Source: Haliscomenobacter sp.
GTDB lineage: Bacteria; Bacteroidota; Bacteroidia; Chitinophagales; Saprospiraceae
Reading direction: 5' to 3'
Assembly (NCBI GenBank): GCA_016713275.1
Contig: JADJPL010000006.1
Coordinates: 186,001-250,000 of the forward strand
Length of the DNA: 64,000 nt
Positions within the stretch are counted from its first letter, which is position 1, and every line of letters starts with the position of its first letter. This document shows, in pieces, positions 28,224 to 36,916 of this stretch. The notes beneath the pieces were generated by a model, which did no database searches, was not told where the DNA came from, and saw only the letters and a program-made list of their open reading frames with translations. A program made the translations under genes and the position numbers.

Positions 28224-29376
28224 TTTAAGTGGTTTAACAGGTGAACGGAACAGATTTTTCATCCAGTTTTTATGCATGAACGGTTTTTCAAAAGCCAGGA
28301 AGAACAGCGCCGACAGCGCCAGGACGAGGGGGACGACCAATGCGATTTGGAATGCCAGGTTGGGCAGATGGCCTCCCGGCAGGGACCATTGGGCGGTATA
28401 CCGAACGAGCAGCTCCATCAGCGGCAGGTGAATGAGGTAGATGGTGTAGCACATGCCTCCGATCACTGCAAGGAGCGGGGTTTGCAGGAGTTGGCGCATG
28501 AGCCGTCCTTTGAATGCGGCAACGAGTACCGCCAGGAGGGCCAGCGCAAAAACGAGGCTTTTGCCCAGTTCGCCCGACCAGGAAAACGGCATGGCGAATA
28601 ATCCCGCAACGGCCAGCGCATCCCACAGGTATCGGGTGCGAACAGGTTTTTTGCTCCAATCGAACCAATAGAAATCCGCCAGGATAAAACCGGCCAGGAA
28701 ATGGTGCAGTTGTCCAGCCAAAGTGGCTTTCCAGGGCATCGCGTCCATCCCCGGCAGCTGCTGCGCGGCGATAGCGCCGATCAAGGCGGCGGCCAAAGCC
28801 CCCCTTCGGATCTGTTTCGAGCGGATGGAGAAAAAAGCGGCGGTAAGCAGCGGCGCAAGCAGGTAAAATTGTAGTTCGACTTCCCGCGACCACGCCACGG
28901 GCTTGATCCGGGAATGGTGGCTGAACGCCGGGCTGTCACGGTACAAGAGGCTTCCCACCTAGTGCGCGAAGGTAACCGGGGCTGGATACGTGCCCCGGAG
29001 GAGCAGCCCGGCAAAGAAAAACGCTCATCCAGAGGATATAGGGAGGTTCCAGCCGGGTTAAGCGCCGCAGGAAATAGGCTTTGAGGCGGAGCGGAGCGCC
29101 CGACGGATCTTCAAAATGCTTGATGAAGGGCAACGCGAGGATAAATCCGCTAATCGCAAAAAACAAGAACACGCCCACTGTGCCGCGGCTTGCATAAAAA
29201 ACGCTGGGATCGTTTGCCTGCCAGGCCTCGGCATCGAGAGGGGTATAACGCATCAGGCGCTCGCTCAGATGCTGCACCAATACCGGGAAAATGGCGAGAA
29301 ACCGAAGCCCGTCGATTTCGGTGAGGTATTGTCCCGTACTTGTCGTGCGCCGGAATGGCGTCAGCCAGCTTGCCAT
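28224..29376 (-). pseudogene. acyltransferase 3 family membrane protein (OafA-like), broken
   Basis: It is an integral-membrane O-acyltransferase: YLTEIDGLRFLAIFPVLVQH at the start, RGTVGVFLFFAISGFIL with the family G-x-F-x-F-F-x-x-S-G-F pattern, and later AWSREVELQFYLLAP and MCYTIYLIHLPLMELL. At ~29013 a one-base loss (T run) breaks the frame after YILWMSVFL. The restored frame then meets a TAG at 28959-28961, so two changes would be needed. The last part has no stop and runs into the TolC-like gene. It should decorate polysaccharide with acyl groups if functional. Confidence 0.75.
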
Positions 29377-29546
29377 AATTGGTTTTTTATGCAAAGCTAT
29401 AGGCAAAGAAGGCTGCCGCAGTTGTTTTCGGGGTTTGGCAAAAAGCCGGGTTTTTTTGGCATAAAAACCCGGAAATCCGAATAGGATGGGGGATGTCGGA
29501 AAATAGGCCGATGGGCAACGCGAACGAGAAACGGATTTATCGGACG

Positions 29547-32461
29547 TCAGCGATCGGACGCCGCCTCTTCCTTCTTTTGGGATTGCAGAAACAAGTCTAT
29601 TTTATGCAGTTCCTGGCTAACCAATTCAACCGCTCGGCGGGCTGCTGCGGAGAACCGGAAAAAGATGTCGCGCACCTTTTTTTCGGGTAGCTGCTCGCGG
29701 CCGGCCAGTTCGAGTTCTCTGGCGGCGGCTTCGATATGGCCAAGCCCTACCATGGCAAAGGTGGGCTTGATCTTGTGCGCAATTTCCGACATGGTTTTCA
29801 GGTCGCGGGAAGCGACGGCTTCCTCCAGGTGAACCAGGTCGTTGGGCGTATTGCGCACGAAAATTTCGAACAGGATCTGAGCGGTTTCCACATCGCCCAG
29901 GTACAATTCGTCCAGTTCGGCAACATCGAACATCGAGGAGAACCGGTAATGGTCTTCGCCGGAGGGCAGGCTTTCCGTCGGGTCTCCGGTTCCGCAGAAC
30001 AAGCGGATGGTGGAAAGCAGTTGCTCGGGAGTAAACGGTTTGGTGAGGTGGTAGTTCATGCCCGCTTTGAGCACCTTCTCGCGCTCGTCGAGCAAGGCAG
30101 AAGCGGTAAGGGCAATGATCGGCGCCGAGCTATTGGGGTTATTGGTCATGTTGCGCAGATGGATGGCGGTTTCGTATCCATCCATCCGGGGCATGCGAAT
30201 GTCCATGAGAATCAGATCGACCACCTCTTTGTGAAGGATTTCCAGCGCCTCCACGCCATCTCCGGCGGACCAGAACGTGCAGCAGTTCCATTTGGTGAGC
30301 ACGCTTTCCAGGTAGCGCCTGTTTACGGGGTTGTCTTCGACGATGAGGATGCGCATCTTCCGGTTGGCGATGGGGATCGTCGGAATTTCGAGATGCGGTT
30401 CTTTTTTTTGGGTGTTGGACAAGTCGCTGCGGCGGAAAGGGATCCGGAAGTGGAAAACCGACCCATGGTCCGGTTCGCTTTCTACGTGAATGGTCCCCCC
30501 ATGCAATTCGATGAGTTGTTTGGTGATTGGAAGGCCAAGGCCGGTGCCTCCGTATTTGCTTTTGGTTGTTTTGCCCGCCTGGCTGAACCGCTCAAAAATG
30601 ACCGGCAGTTTTTCCATGGGGATTCCAATGCCCGAATCGGAAATGACGAACTGGATCCAGACCTGGTCGTTTTCCAGCGAATCAAGGCGCCCTTCCAGGC
30701 GGATGACGCCTTTCTCGGTGAATTTGACTGCGTTGCCCAGGAGATTGAGCAAGATCTGGTTGATAAAGGTAGAATCCCCAACCACATTGGCGGGAATGTG
30801 CGGATCGATAAACGATTCGAATTCCACCGGTTTTTCCAATAAGCGGATTTCGATCGTTTTGCCAATGACCTGCAGCATTTCTTTGAGGTCGAAAAGCTGA
30901 GGAGCGAGTTCCATCTTCCCCGCCACGATTTTCGACAGATCGAGGATGTCGCTGACCAGCGCCATTAAGATTTCGGAGGAGTATTTGATGGTTTTGACGT
31001 AATCGAGTTGTTCGAGGGTCAGGTGGGTGTCGTACAGCAGGTTGATCATGCCAATGATCGAGTGGATTGGGTTGCGGATTTCGTGGCTCATATTGGCCAG
31101 AAATTCCTTTTCGCGTCCCGGGCTTTTTCCGCTTCGAACCGGGCGATTTCCAGTTCTTCCTGGAGCCGTTTGTGCTCGGTGAGGTCAAAGTGAATGCCAA
31201 TAGAACCGACGACCTCGCCTTTTTGATTGGAAATAGGCGCTCCCCCGATCAATACCCACATGAGTTCGCCGCTTTTCTTTTTTATGGCGAGTTCGTAGCT
31301 GTCGGACACGCCGGTCAGCCGCCTGCGGTCGTGTTCCTCCATGATGGATTTGGATTCCTCATTCAGGAATACTTCAGCGGCTTTTTGGCCGATGAGTTCC
31401 TCTGCGGCATAGCCCGTCATTTGGCAGTAGCGGGGATAAGGTTTTACGATGACGCCCTGGGCGTCGACTTCCAGGATGCCCAGATCCATGTTTTCAATAA
31501 TGCTCCGGAATTTTTCCTCGCTTCTTCGGATTTTCTCCTCGGTCAATTTGCGTTCGGTCACGTCCTCGTAATGCCATATCTGGCCATTGTACCCATCCTG
31601 GGTGAAAATGGGAATAAAATCCCGTTCGAGAATGGCGCCATTAACCATCGTCAGGGTGTCGTGCATGGCGATGGTTTTGTTTTGGAGGAGGGATTGTCTT
31701 CGGGACAAATAGCCTTCCGGGTCGGTAAACAGGTTTTTGACTTGCTGGGCAAATTGCCCGAAAGAAGTACCGACCAGGTCTTCGGGAAGGGTTTCCAGTT
31801 GGAAGATTTCGCAGAATTTTTTATTCGCGGCAACGATTTGACCATGTTCATCCTCCATCAGGATGCCCTCCTGCAAGTTTTCCAGGATGGTTTTAAGCTG
31901 TAAGTAGAGGCGGGAAAGCTCCTTTTTTGCCAATTTTTCTTTCGTAATATCGCGGGCAATGGCATTAATCCGGACGACCTTCCCGTCGCGTTCTACGGCG
32001 TTTGCCCGCTGGCCAATCCAGACTTCTTTGCCCGACTTGGCGCGAATGGGGAATTCCAGGTAACTGGATTCTTTGGAGGAGATATTGGCTTTATAAAAGG
32101 CCTGGACGCGCTCCACGTAGTCCGGGCGGATGAGTTCGGTGTAATGTTTGCCGATGAGTTCTTCTTCGGCATATTCGACGATCCGGGTAGCGACCGGGTT
32201 GACGTACAGGAATAAGCCTTCCGGTGAGGCAATGTAAATGATATCGGCCGCATCATCGACGAGTTGCTGGATTCTTATTTTTTGGCGCTCGAGGGTAAGG
32301 GATTTCCGTTCCAGGTCTTGTTGTAATTCGGTGTTGAGGCGCTTCAGTTCGCTGTTGGCTTTAAACAGATCCAGCGATTTTTCCTCCAGCAGGTGTTCTG
32401 CCTGAACTCTGGCCGCTTTCTCGCGTTCCAGCTTGCGCCGCAGGATTTCCAGTTCGGTCAT
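29547..32461 (-). CDS. hybrid histidine kinase with PAS, REC and HPt domains, partner of H-NOX (one frameshift)
   Basis: Repaired, ~971 residues and no membrane segment. In order: coiled coil (1-85), three PAS-type domains (IIYIASPEGLFLYVN; GILMEDEHGQIVAANKKF; GILEVDAQGVIVKPYPRY), HisKA with NMSHEIRNPIHSIIGM, HATPase_c (GIGIPMEKLPVIFERF, GGTGLGL), REC (LILMDIRMPRMDG) and HPt with AHKIKPTFAMVG. At ~31108 the frame breaks (RDAKRNFWPI should read RDAEKEFLANMSHE; one G missing). Its ATG overlaps the H-NOX stop in an ATGA, so the two are co-translated. It likely receives the NO signal and feeds a phosphorelay. Confidence 0.9.
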
Positions 32462-32997
32462 ACCATGGTGATTGTAAAGCGCACTTGATGGGGGTTGCCG
32501 TCTACGGCGGCTTCTTCGATCAGGCATTGATCCTGATAATAGCTGCACGCGGCCTGGATCAGTCCTTTGGCAAACGCGCCCCAAGCCCTGGGGGAATCGT
32601 AGAGCAGCACCATCTTTTGGGCGGAGCGTTCTTCAACGAGGAAATGCGGAAGCAGGGCGTCGGGGTAGAGTTTTTTTATTTTTTCGGAGAAATGACTGGG
32701 CATAGACGCCAACAGGTCGAACGCCCCGCTGGCTTCCTGAAAAAAATGGGCGTACCCGCGGTGCAAAAAGTGGAAGACATGTGTGCCAAAGGTTTCCAGC
32801 AGGACAGGCATTTCCATTCCCGTTTGCTCCTGCAACTGCGCCAGCAGGGAAAACAGCTCCGAATCCGGATAGTTACCGGCAGCGGTGTAGCTGCCCAGAT
32901 GGGGAAGTTGAGCGCCGTCGATGACATTTTCGAGCATCTCGTCGCCTGCGGACTGCTCAACCATTTCAAAAAACGCGTTGAATATAAGTCCTTTCAT
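32458..32997 (-). CDS. hnoX: H-NOX haem nitric-oxide/oxygen-binding protein
   Basis: The 179-residue product matches the stand-alone H-NOX family from the first residues (MKGLIFNAFFEMVEQSAGDE). The proximal haem ligand His falls at residue 102 (MPSHFSEKIKKL). The Y-x-S-x-R haem-propionate motif is present as YDSPR at 133-137. Both positions agree with characterised bacterial H-NOX proteins. It senses NO through haem in the cytoplasm. The hybrid kinase follows with a four-base overlap, the classical H-NOX/kinase arrangement. A promoter-like TTG-N20-TAATTTTG lies upstream at 33058-33088. Confidence 0.95.
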   Translation of the reverse strand: MKGLIFNAFFEMVEQSAGDEMLENVIDGAQLPHLGSYTAAGNYPDSELFSLLAQLQEQTGMEMPVLLETFGTHVFHFLHRGYAHFFQEASGAFDLLASMPSHFSEKIKKLYPDALLPHFLVEERSAQKMVLLYDSPRAWGAFAKGLIQAACSYYQDQCLIEEAAVDGNPHQVRFTITMV

Positions 32998-33057
32998 GGG
33001 CTGGGGCGTTTAATGCAAGGGGGGAGGCTGCAATCCCTTGAAAAAAAATTACATATA

Positions 33058-33088
33058 CAAAATTATAAAGTTATTCAACATTCGGCAA
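33058..33088 (-). promoter_or_regulatory. Bacteroidota-type promoter of the H-NOX operon
   Basis: On the minus strand TTG (33088-33086), 20 bases, then TAATTTTG (33065-33058) fits the -33/-7 pattern. It lies about 60 bases before the H-NOX ATG. Confidence 0.55.
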
Positions 33089-33136
33089 GAAAAAATAAAG
33101 GCTGGGCAGTCTCTTTGGGGTTCAAGCGCGGCATGC

Positions 33137-33892
33137 TCAGGCGTTAACTTCCTGGATGGCAGCCAGGGGGGTTTTAATAAGGATTTCCATATCCAGCAGG
33201 AAGTTGTACTGTTGCGCGTATTCTACGTCGAGGCGTTTGCGTTGTTCTTCCGACATGTCGGCTTTGCCGCGGGCTTTGACCTGCCACAGGCCGGTGATTC
33301 CGGCGGGAGCGCAAAAGCGGAGAATGGTATCGTCTGCCGTCAGCTTTTCTGCTTCGTAGAGGGGGAGGGGGCGGTTGCCCACCAGCGACATATCCCCTTT
33401 GAGCACGTTGAACAGCTGGGGCAGCTCGTCGAGGCTCGTCGAGCGGATAAACTGGCCTACCCGGGTAATTCTGGGGTCGTCTTTCATTTTGAAAAAAGCG
33501 TTTTGATCCGTCTGCTTTTTCTTTTTCCAAAACTCGGGTTCCGAAACCGGCCCGGCGTCGCCTACCAGGAATGCTTCGGCTTTTTTGCCTGCGGCAAAGG
33601 AAGCTAGGGCGGCGGCCTGTGGCATTGGGGCGCTGTATTGGCTTTGAGCCATAAGCTCCTTCAGTTTGGCGTCTGCGCCCGCCCGCATGGACCTGAATTT
33701 GTAGAAATCGAAGATTCGGTAGCCCCTGCCGACGCGTTTGGAGGTATAGAAAATGGGGCCTCTGGATTCCAAACGCACCGCGAGGGCGATGAGGGCGAAT
33801 ACGGGAAGCAGCATCAGGATCAGCGCGAGGGAACCGGCGATGTCAAAGGAACGTTTCCAGAGAGGAAGCCGGCTTAAGGAGGAAGTTTGCAT
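33137..33892 (-). CDS. initiating sugar transferase (polyprenyl phosphate phosphosugar transferase)
   Basis: The 251-residue product belongs to the bacterial sugar transferase family (PF02397): one N-terminal membrane segment (IAGSLALILMLLPVFALIALAV), then KRVGRGYRIFDFYKFRSMRAGADA, DDPRITRVGQFIRSTSLDELPQ, NVLKGDMSLVGNRPLP and GITGLWQVKARG. An insert of ~50 residues with PMPQAAALASFAAGKK sits after the first block. It loads the first sugar phosphate onto undecaprenyl phosphate. ATG 33892 follows the REC gene by 17 bases. Confidence 0.94.
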   Translation of the reverse strand: MQTSSLSRLPLWKRSFDIAGSLALILMLLPVFALIALAVRLESRGPIFYTSKRVGRGYRIFDFYKFRSMRAGADAKLKELMAQSQYSAPMPQAAALASFAAGKKAEAFLVGDAGPVSEPEFWKKKKQTDQNAFFKMKDDPRITRVGQFIRSTSLDELPQLFNVLKGDMSLVGNRPLPLYEAEKLTADDTILRFCAPAGITGLWQVKARGKADMSEEQRKRLDVEYAQQYNFLLDMEILIKTPLAAIQEVNA

Positions 33893-33909
33893 GGCGGAGG
33901 GGATTTTTA

Positions 33910-34275
33910 TCAGGCTAAGAATCGTTGGATGCGCAATTCCAGTTCCTTGGGATGAAAGGGCTTCGGAATGTAATCCGAGGCGCCTGCTTCCAGCGCGGCG
34001 ATGCGGTCCTTGCTCTCGGCTTCTCCGGAAAGGATAAAGAACGGCAGATGCCGGAGCTGGGGGTCTTGCTTGACCCTTTTCAATAGATCCAGGCCGGTAG
34101 CGCCGGGCATGCGGTAGTCCGCTACGATCATTTGGGCTTTGTTGCCGGCATGCAGCCAATGGTAGGCTTCGTGCGCGTTCGAAAAAACGACGGCGGCGTA
34201 GGTTTGGCCGTAGTACATTTTCAGGAAGGCGCGCATCATCTCGTTGTCATCGACAAAAACAATGGTTGGTTTCAT
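33910..34275 (-). CDS. single-domain response regulator (REC only)
   Basis: The 121-residue protein is one receiver domain: acidic pair VFVDDNE, phospho-acceptor Asp in MIVADYRMPGATG (near residue 52), Thr/Ser switch FILSGEAE and Lys in YIPKPFHPKE. There is no output domain. ATG 34275 gives MKPTIVFVDDNEMM; the upstream frame lacks family residues. It is the first gene of the cluster and is followed 17 bases on by the sugar transferase. It could be the phosphate acceptor of the H-NOX kinase's HPt, which is an inference from proximity. Confidence 0.9.
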   Translation of the reverse strand: MKPTIVFVDDNEMMRAFLKMYYGQTYAAVVFSNAHEAYHWLHAGNKAQMIVADYRMPGATGLDLLKRVKQDPQLRHLPFFILSGEAESKDRIAALEAGASDYIPKPFHPKELELRIQRFLA

Positions 34276-34547
34276 GTTCTTTTTTTCTGCAAATATGCCC
34301 GCCTCCAGTGCCGGGCGCACTGTTTTTTAGGAATTCGGCGTCCTGGATTCGGGTTTTGGCAGAAATTGGAGGATAAGCGGCGAAGCGGAGGAGGGGGGAT
34401 ATCGAGAAATGGGCTTTCCCCAGCTATCCGTTTCACCCTACTGTACCTTTGGAGAACGAGCCGTTTGCCAAACCAGGGAGCCGGTATGCCCGAAAAACGA
34501 AAAGGTCCGGTAGGGGGATTTTGGGTGTCCTTCAACAGAAGGGTGGG

Positions 34548-35137
34548 TTATTCCTTATTCAAATGGATTTTCGTGATCTTGTTTTCGGTGCGGGGTTCAT
34601 AGTATCCATCGACCTGCTTTCCGTTGGCATCCACCAGTTCCTGGGTGAGAAAGAATTCAAACTCGAAGGTTTCGCCGTCTGCGGTGGTGATGGAAAGCGA
34701 GCCGGGCAAGTCGCCGCCCATATCGTCGGCCGAACAGCTCAGGACGCCGGTAATTTTTTGAAGCCCTTCGGGCAGGTCGCCTCGGCAGCGCCAACCAGGG
34801 ATTTGCCTTGAAGCGTTACATCCAGCAAGGCGTCCTTGATCTCGCTGGTGTAGAAGAAGGCGGCGTATTTTCCGACGTGATTGGAAAGCGCGGCGGGGTC
34901 CAGGTTGTCGTGTTCTTCCATGTTCAGAAGGAAGGTTTCGGAAAACTGCCGCTCGGGAAATTCGATCTCGACGACAAACATGGGGTAGCCGGCGTCTTCG
35001 GCGCTGAGAATTCTCCCCAGTTCCCGGATTTCGTCCCCGGTGGGTTCTCCCAGTTCGTCGGAAGTTTCGGTTTTGGACTTGGCGTTCGAAGGCTTCTGTC
35101 CGGTGCAGGAAGCGCCGAAGGCGAGCAGCAGGAGCAT
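34548..35137 (-). CDS. lipoprotein of unknown function, 5' end replaced (one frameshift)
   Basis: From ATG 35137 it reads MLLLLAFGASC, a lipobox with the Cys at residue 11, too short for a full signal peptide and lacking the N-terminal charge. The body is GDEIRELGRILSAEDAGYPM and FSETFLLNMEEHDNL. The frame breaks near 34783 (one base missing) and resumes as LQKITGVLSCSADDMGG to the stop at 34548, ~196 residues. The end (GKQVDGYYEPRTENKITKI) resembles no family I know. The 5' end appears fused to an HTH gene remnant. Confidence 0.6.
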
Positions 35138-35270
35138 CGGCACTGCCGGCTCGTTCGGCAACTTGCACGGCGGTGAGTTTACGCCTTTTCCTGGCCAACT
35201 TGATGTGCTCGCCAACTTGTTCGATGATTTTTTGATGCTTTGGGAAAAGGAGTAGTTTTTTGCTTTTCAT
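35138..35270 (-). pseudogene. HTH (XRE/HipB-like) regulator remnant
   Basis: About 44 codons start MKSKKLLLFPKHQKIIEQVG and continue to KRRKLTAVQVAERAG, the first helices of an XRE-type DNA-binding domain. The expected recognition helix does not follow; instead the frame enters lipoprotein coding sequence near 35138. HipB-type antitoxins have this layout, but no toxin gene is adjacent. It looks like a deletion junction that left the regulator's promoter and N-terminus. Confidence 0.6.
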
Positions 35271-35274
35271 TTAA

Positions 35275-35324
35275 TGTTGTTTATTTTAAACAAAATAAAG
35301 CTTATTGCTAAAAATAAACAACAT
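35275..35324. promoter_or_regulatory. perfect 14-bp inverted repeat (operator-like) before HTH remnant
   Basis: ATGTTGTTTATTTT at 35275-35288 and AAAATAAACAACAT at 35311-35324 are perfect inverse complements around 22 AT-rich bases, which themselves hold AATAAGCTT-like symmetry. It starts five bases upstream of the HTH ATG, where an autoregulated antitoxin would bind. Confidence 0.65.
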
Positions 35325-35376
35325 ATCCTGGAGGGGATATCTTCAAAACGGAAAAGCGATAGACCGGGTCGGAAGT

Positions 35377-36417
35377 TCACTCCAGCACTTCGTAAAGCAC
35401 CGTAGGGTTGGCTTTATTCTTGAGGGGGATTGCACCCAGGTTATTGCATTTAAAGGATTCCCGGATGCGTTTGTAGGCGTACCCGGTGATGAGGATCTGC
35501 CCTGGCTGGGCGGTAGATTGGAGTCGTTGGGCGGTGTTTACGACGTCGCCGATGACGGTGTAGTTGAGGCGGCGCAAGGTAGCGGAGCCGATATTTCCGG
35601 AGACCATTTCGCCGGTATTGATCCCGATAGAGACCATTGGCGTTAAGAGGATATTGCCGGTCTCGGGAGGCAATTCCTGGATTTTTTTGCGCACAGCGAG
35701 GCAGGCATCCAGAGCCCGGTCCAGGTGGTACGTTCCGCGGAAGACAGCCAGGACTGCATCGCCGATGAATTTATCTACGGCGCCACCCTGGTCGATCACC
35801 TCTTTGGTCATGATATCGAAGTAGCGGTTCAGCAACCGGACGACCTTGTCTGGCGATTCATTTTCGCTGATGGCGGTAAACCCGCAAAGGTCGATAAAGG
35901 CAACGGTCGCTTCAATAGTTTCGTTGGCCATTAGCGTGGATTCCATTTCCCGGGTAGCCATGAAGTTGAGGACGGTTTCGTCCACGTACATTTTCAGGAT
36001 ATTGTTTTCGCGGATAGCCTGGATCGTTTTGCGGATCTGAGCGACGTGGCGGATGGTTTTTTCCATTGTCAGCTCCAGATCGGTAAAATTGACGGGTTTG
36101 GTGATAAAGTCGAAAGCGCCGCGGTTCATGGCGGTGCGGATATTGTCCATATCGCCGTAGGCTGAGATGATCACCGCTTTGAGTAGGGCGTTCTGTTCGT
36201 TGAGTTTGGAGAGGAGGGTAAGCCCGTCCATTTCCGGCATATTGATATCGCTCAGCACCACGTCGACGTCGGTGTGGCGTTCTAATTGCGCCAGTGCGTC
36301 TCTTCCGTTGACCGCAAAGAGGAACTGGTATTTTCCGTCCCGGATTTTCTGACGAAACTTCTGCTTGATGAGCATTTCGAGATCCGGCTCGTCGTCGACC
36401 ACGAGGATTTTAGTCAT
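35377..36417 (-). CDS. response regulator with class III adenylate cyclase output
   Basis: The 346-residue protein has an N-terminal REC domain (LVVDDEPDLEML, VVLSDINMPEMDG, VIISAYGDMDN, FITKPVNF), a helical linker, and a class III nucleotidyl cyclase domain from ~165: metal Asp in VAFIDLCGF, second Asp in KFIGDAVLAVF, transition-state Asn/Arg in VIGDVVNTAQRL. Thr replaces the Asp of the purine-specifying pair (YTVIGD), as in class IIIb adenylate cyclases. It should make cAMP under phosphorelay control. Its start overlaps the preceding REC gene by eight bases. Confidence 0.92.
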   Translation of the reverse strand: MTKILVVDDEPDLEMLIKQKFRQKIRDGKYQFLFAVNGRDALAQLERHTDVDVVLSDINMPEMDGLTLLSKLNEQNALLKAVIISAYGDMDNIRTAMNRGAFDFITKPVNFTDLELTMEKTIRHVAQIRKTIQAIRENNILKMYVDETVLNFMATREMESTLMANETIEATVAFIDLCGFTAISENESPDKVVRLLNRYFDIMTKEVIDQGGAVDKFIGDAVLAVFRGTYHLDRALDACLAVRKKIQELPPETGNILLTPMVSIGINTGEMVSGNIGSATLRRLNYTVIGDVVNTAQRLQSTAQPGQILITGYAYKRIRESFKCNNLGAIPLKNKANPTVLYEVLE

Positions 36418-36790
36418 GGAGATACCCTTTTAATTGTTCCTTCAAGAAGTTAAAATCCAGCGGCTTGGTCAGGAAGTCATTAGCGCCGAGATGCATGGCC
36501 GTCTGGTGGTTGTCGTTGTCGCCGTAAGCGGTGATCATCATGACTATGGGAGGCGGCTCCTTGTATTTTTCCTTTATCCGCCTGAGGAGCTCCAGTCCGC
36601 TTATTCCCGGCATGTTGATATCCGAGAGGATCAACACTGCTTCCTGCCCGCTGTCTTCCAGAAAGATCAGAGCCTCTTCCCCGGAGAAGGCGAAGGCGAA
36701 TTCCATTTCCCCAGAACGGATCTCTTTGCGGAACCTCTGTTCAAACAACGCCTGAATGTCCTTTTCATCGTCGACGACCAAGATCTTCAT
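36410..36790 (-). CDS. single-domain response regulator (REC only)
   Basis: The 126-residue receiver has LVVDDEKDIQALFEQRFRKE, the Asp in LILSDINMPGISG, MMITAYGDNDN and FLTKPLDFNFLKEQL. It is closely related to the REC domain of the cyclase next to it and to the REC at 41787. Its stop overlaps the cyclase start by eight bases, so the two are co-translated. It may shuttle phosphate between the neighbouring kinases and the cyclase. Confidence 0.92.
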   Translation of the reverse strand: MKILVVDDEKDIQALFEQRFRKEIRSGEMEFAFAFSGEEALIFLEDSGQEAVLILSDINMPGISGLELLRRIKEKYKEPPPIVMMITAYGDNDNHQTAMHLGANDFLTKPLDFNFLKEQLKGYLHD

Positions 36791-36916
36791 GGAGAATGGT
36801 TCTTTTGTTTGGATGTTCTTTTAGCAGCAACATAAAGATAAGGAAAAGTATTCAATTTCGGGTAGGGAGTGGGGTAGGTTGGGGGGGCTGGATCACGGAT
36901 TGCAGGGGTTTTATGG

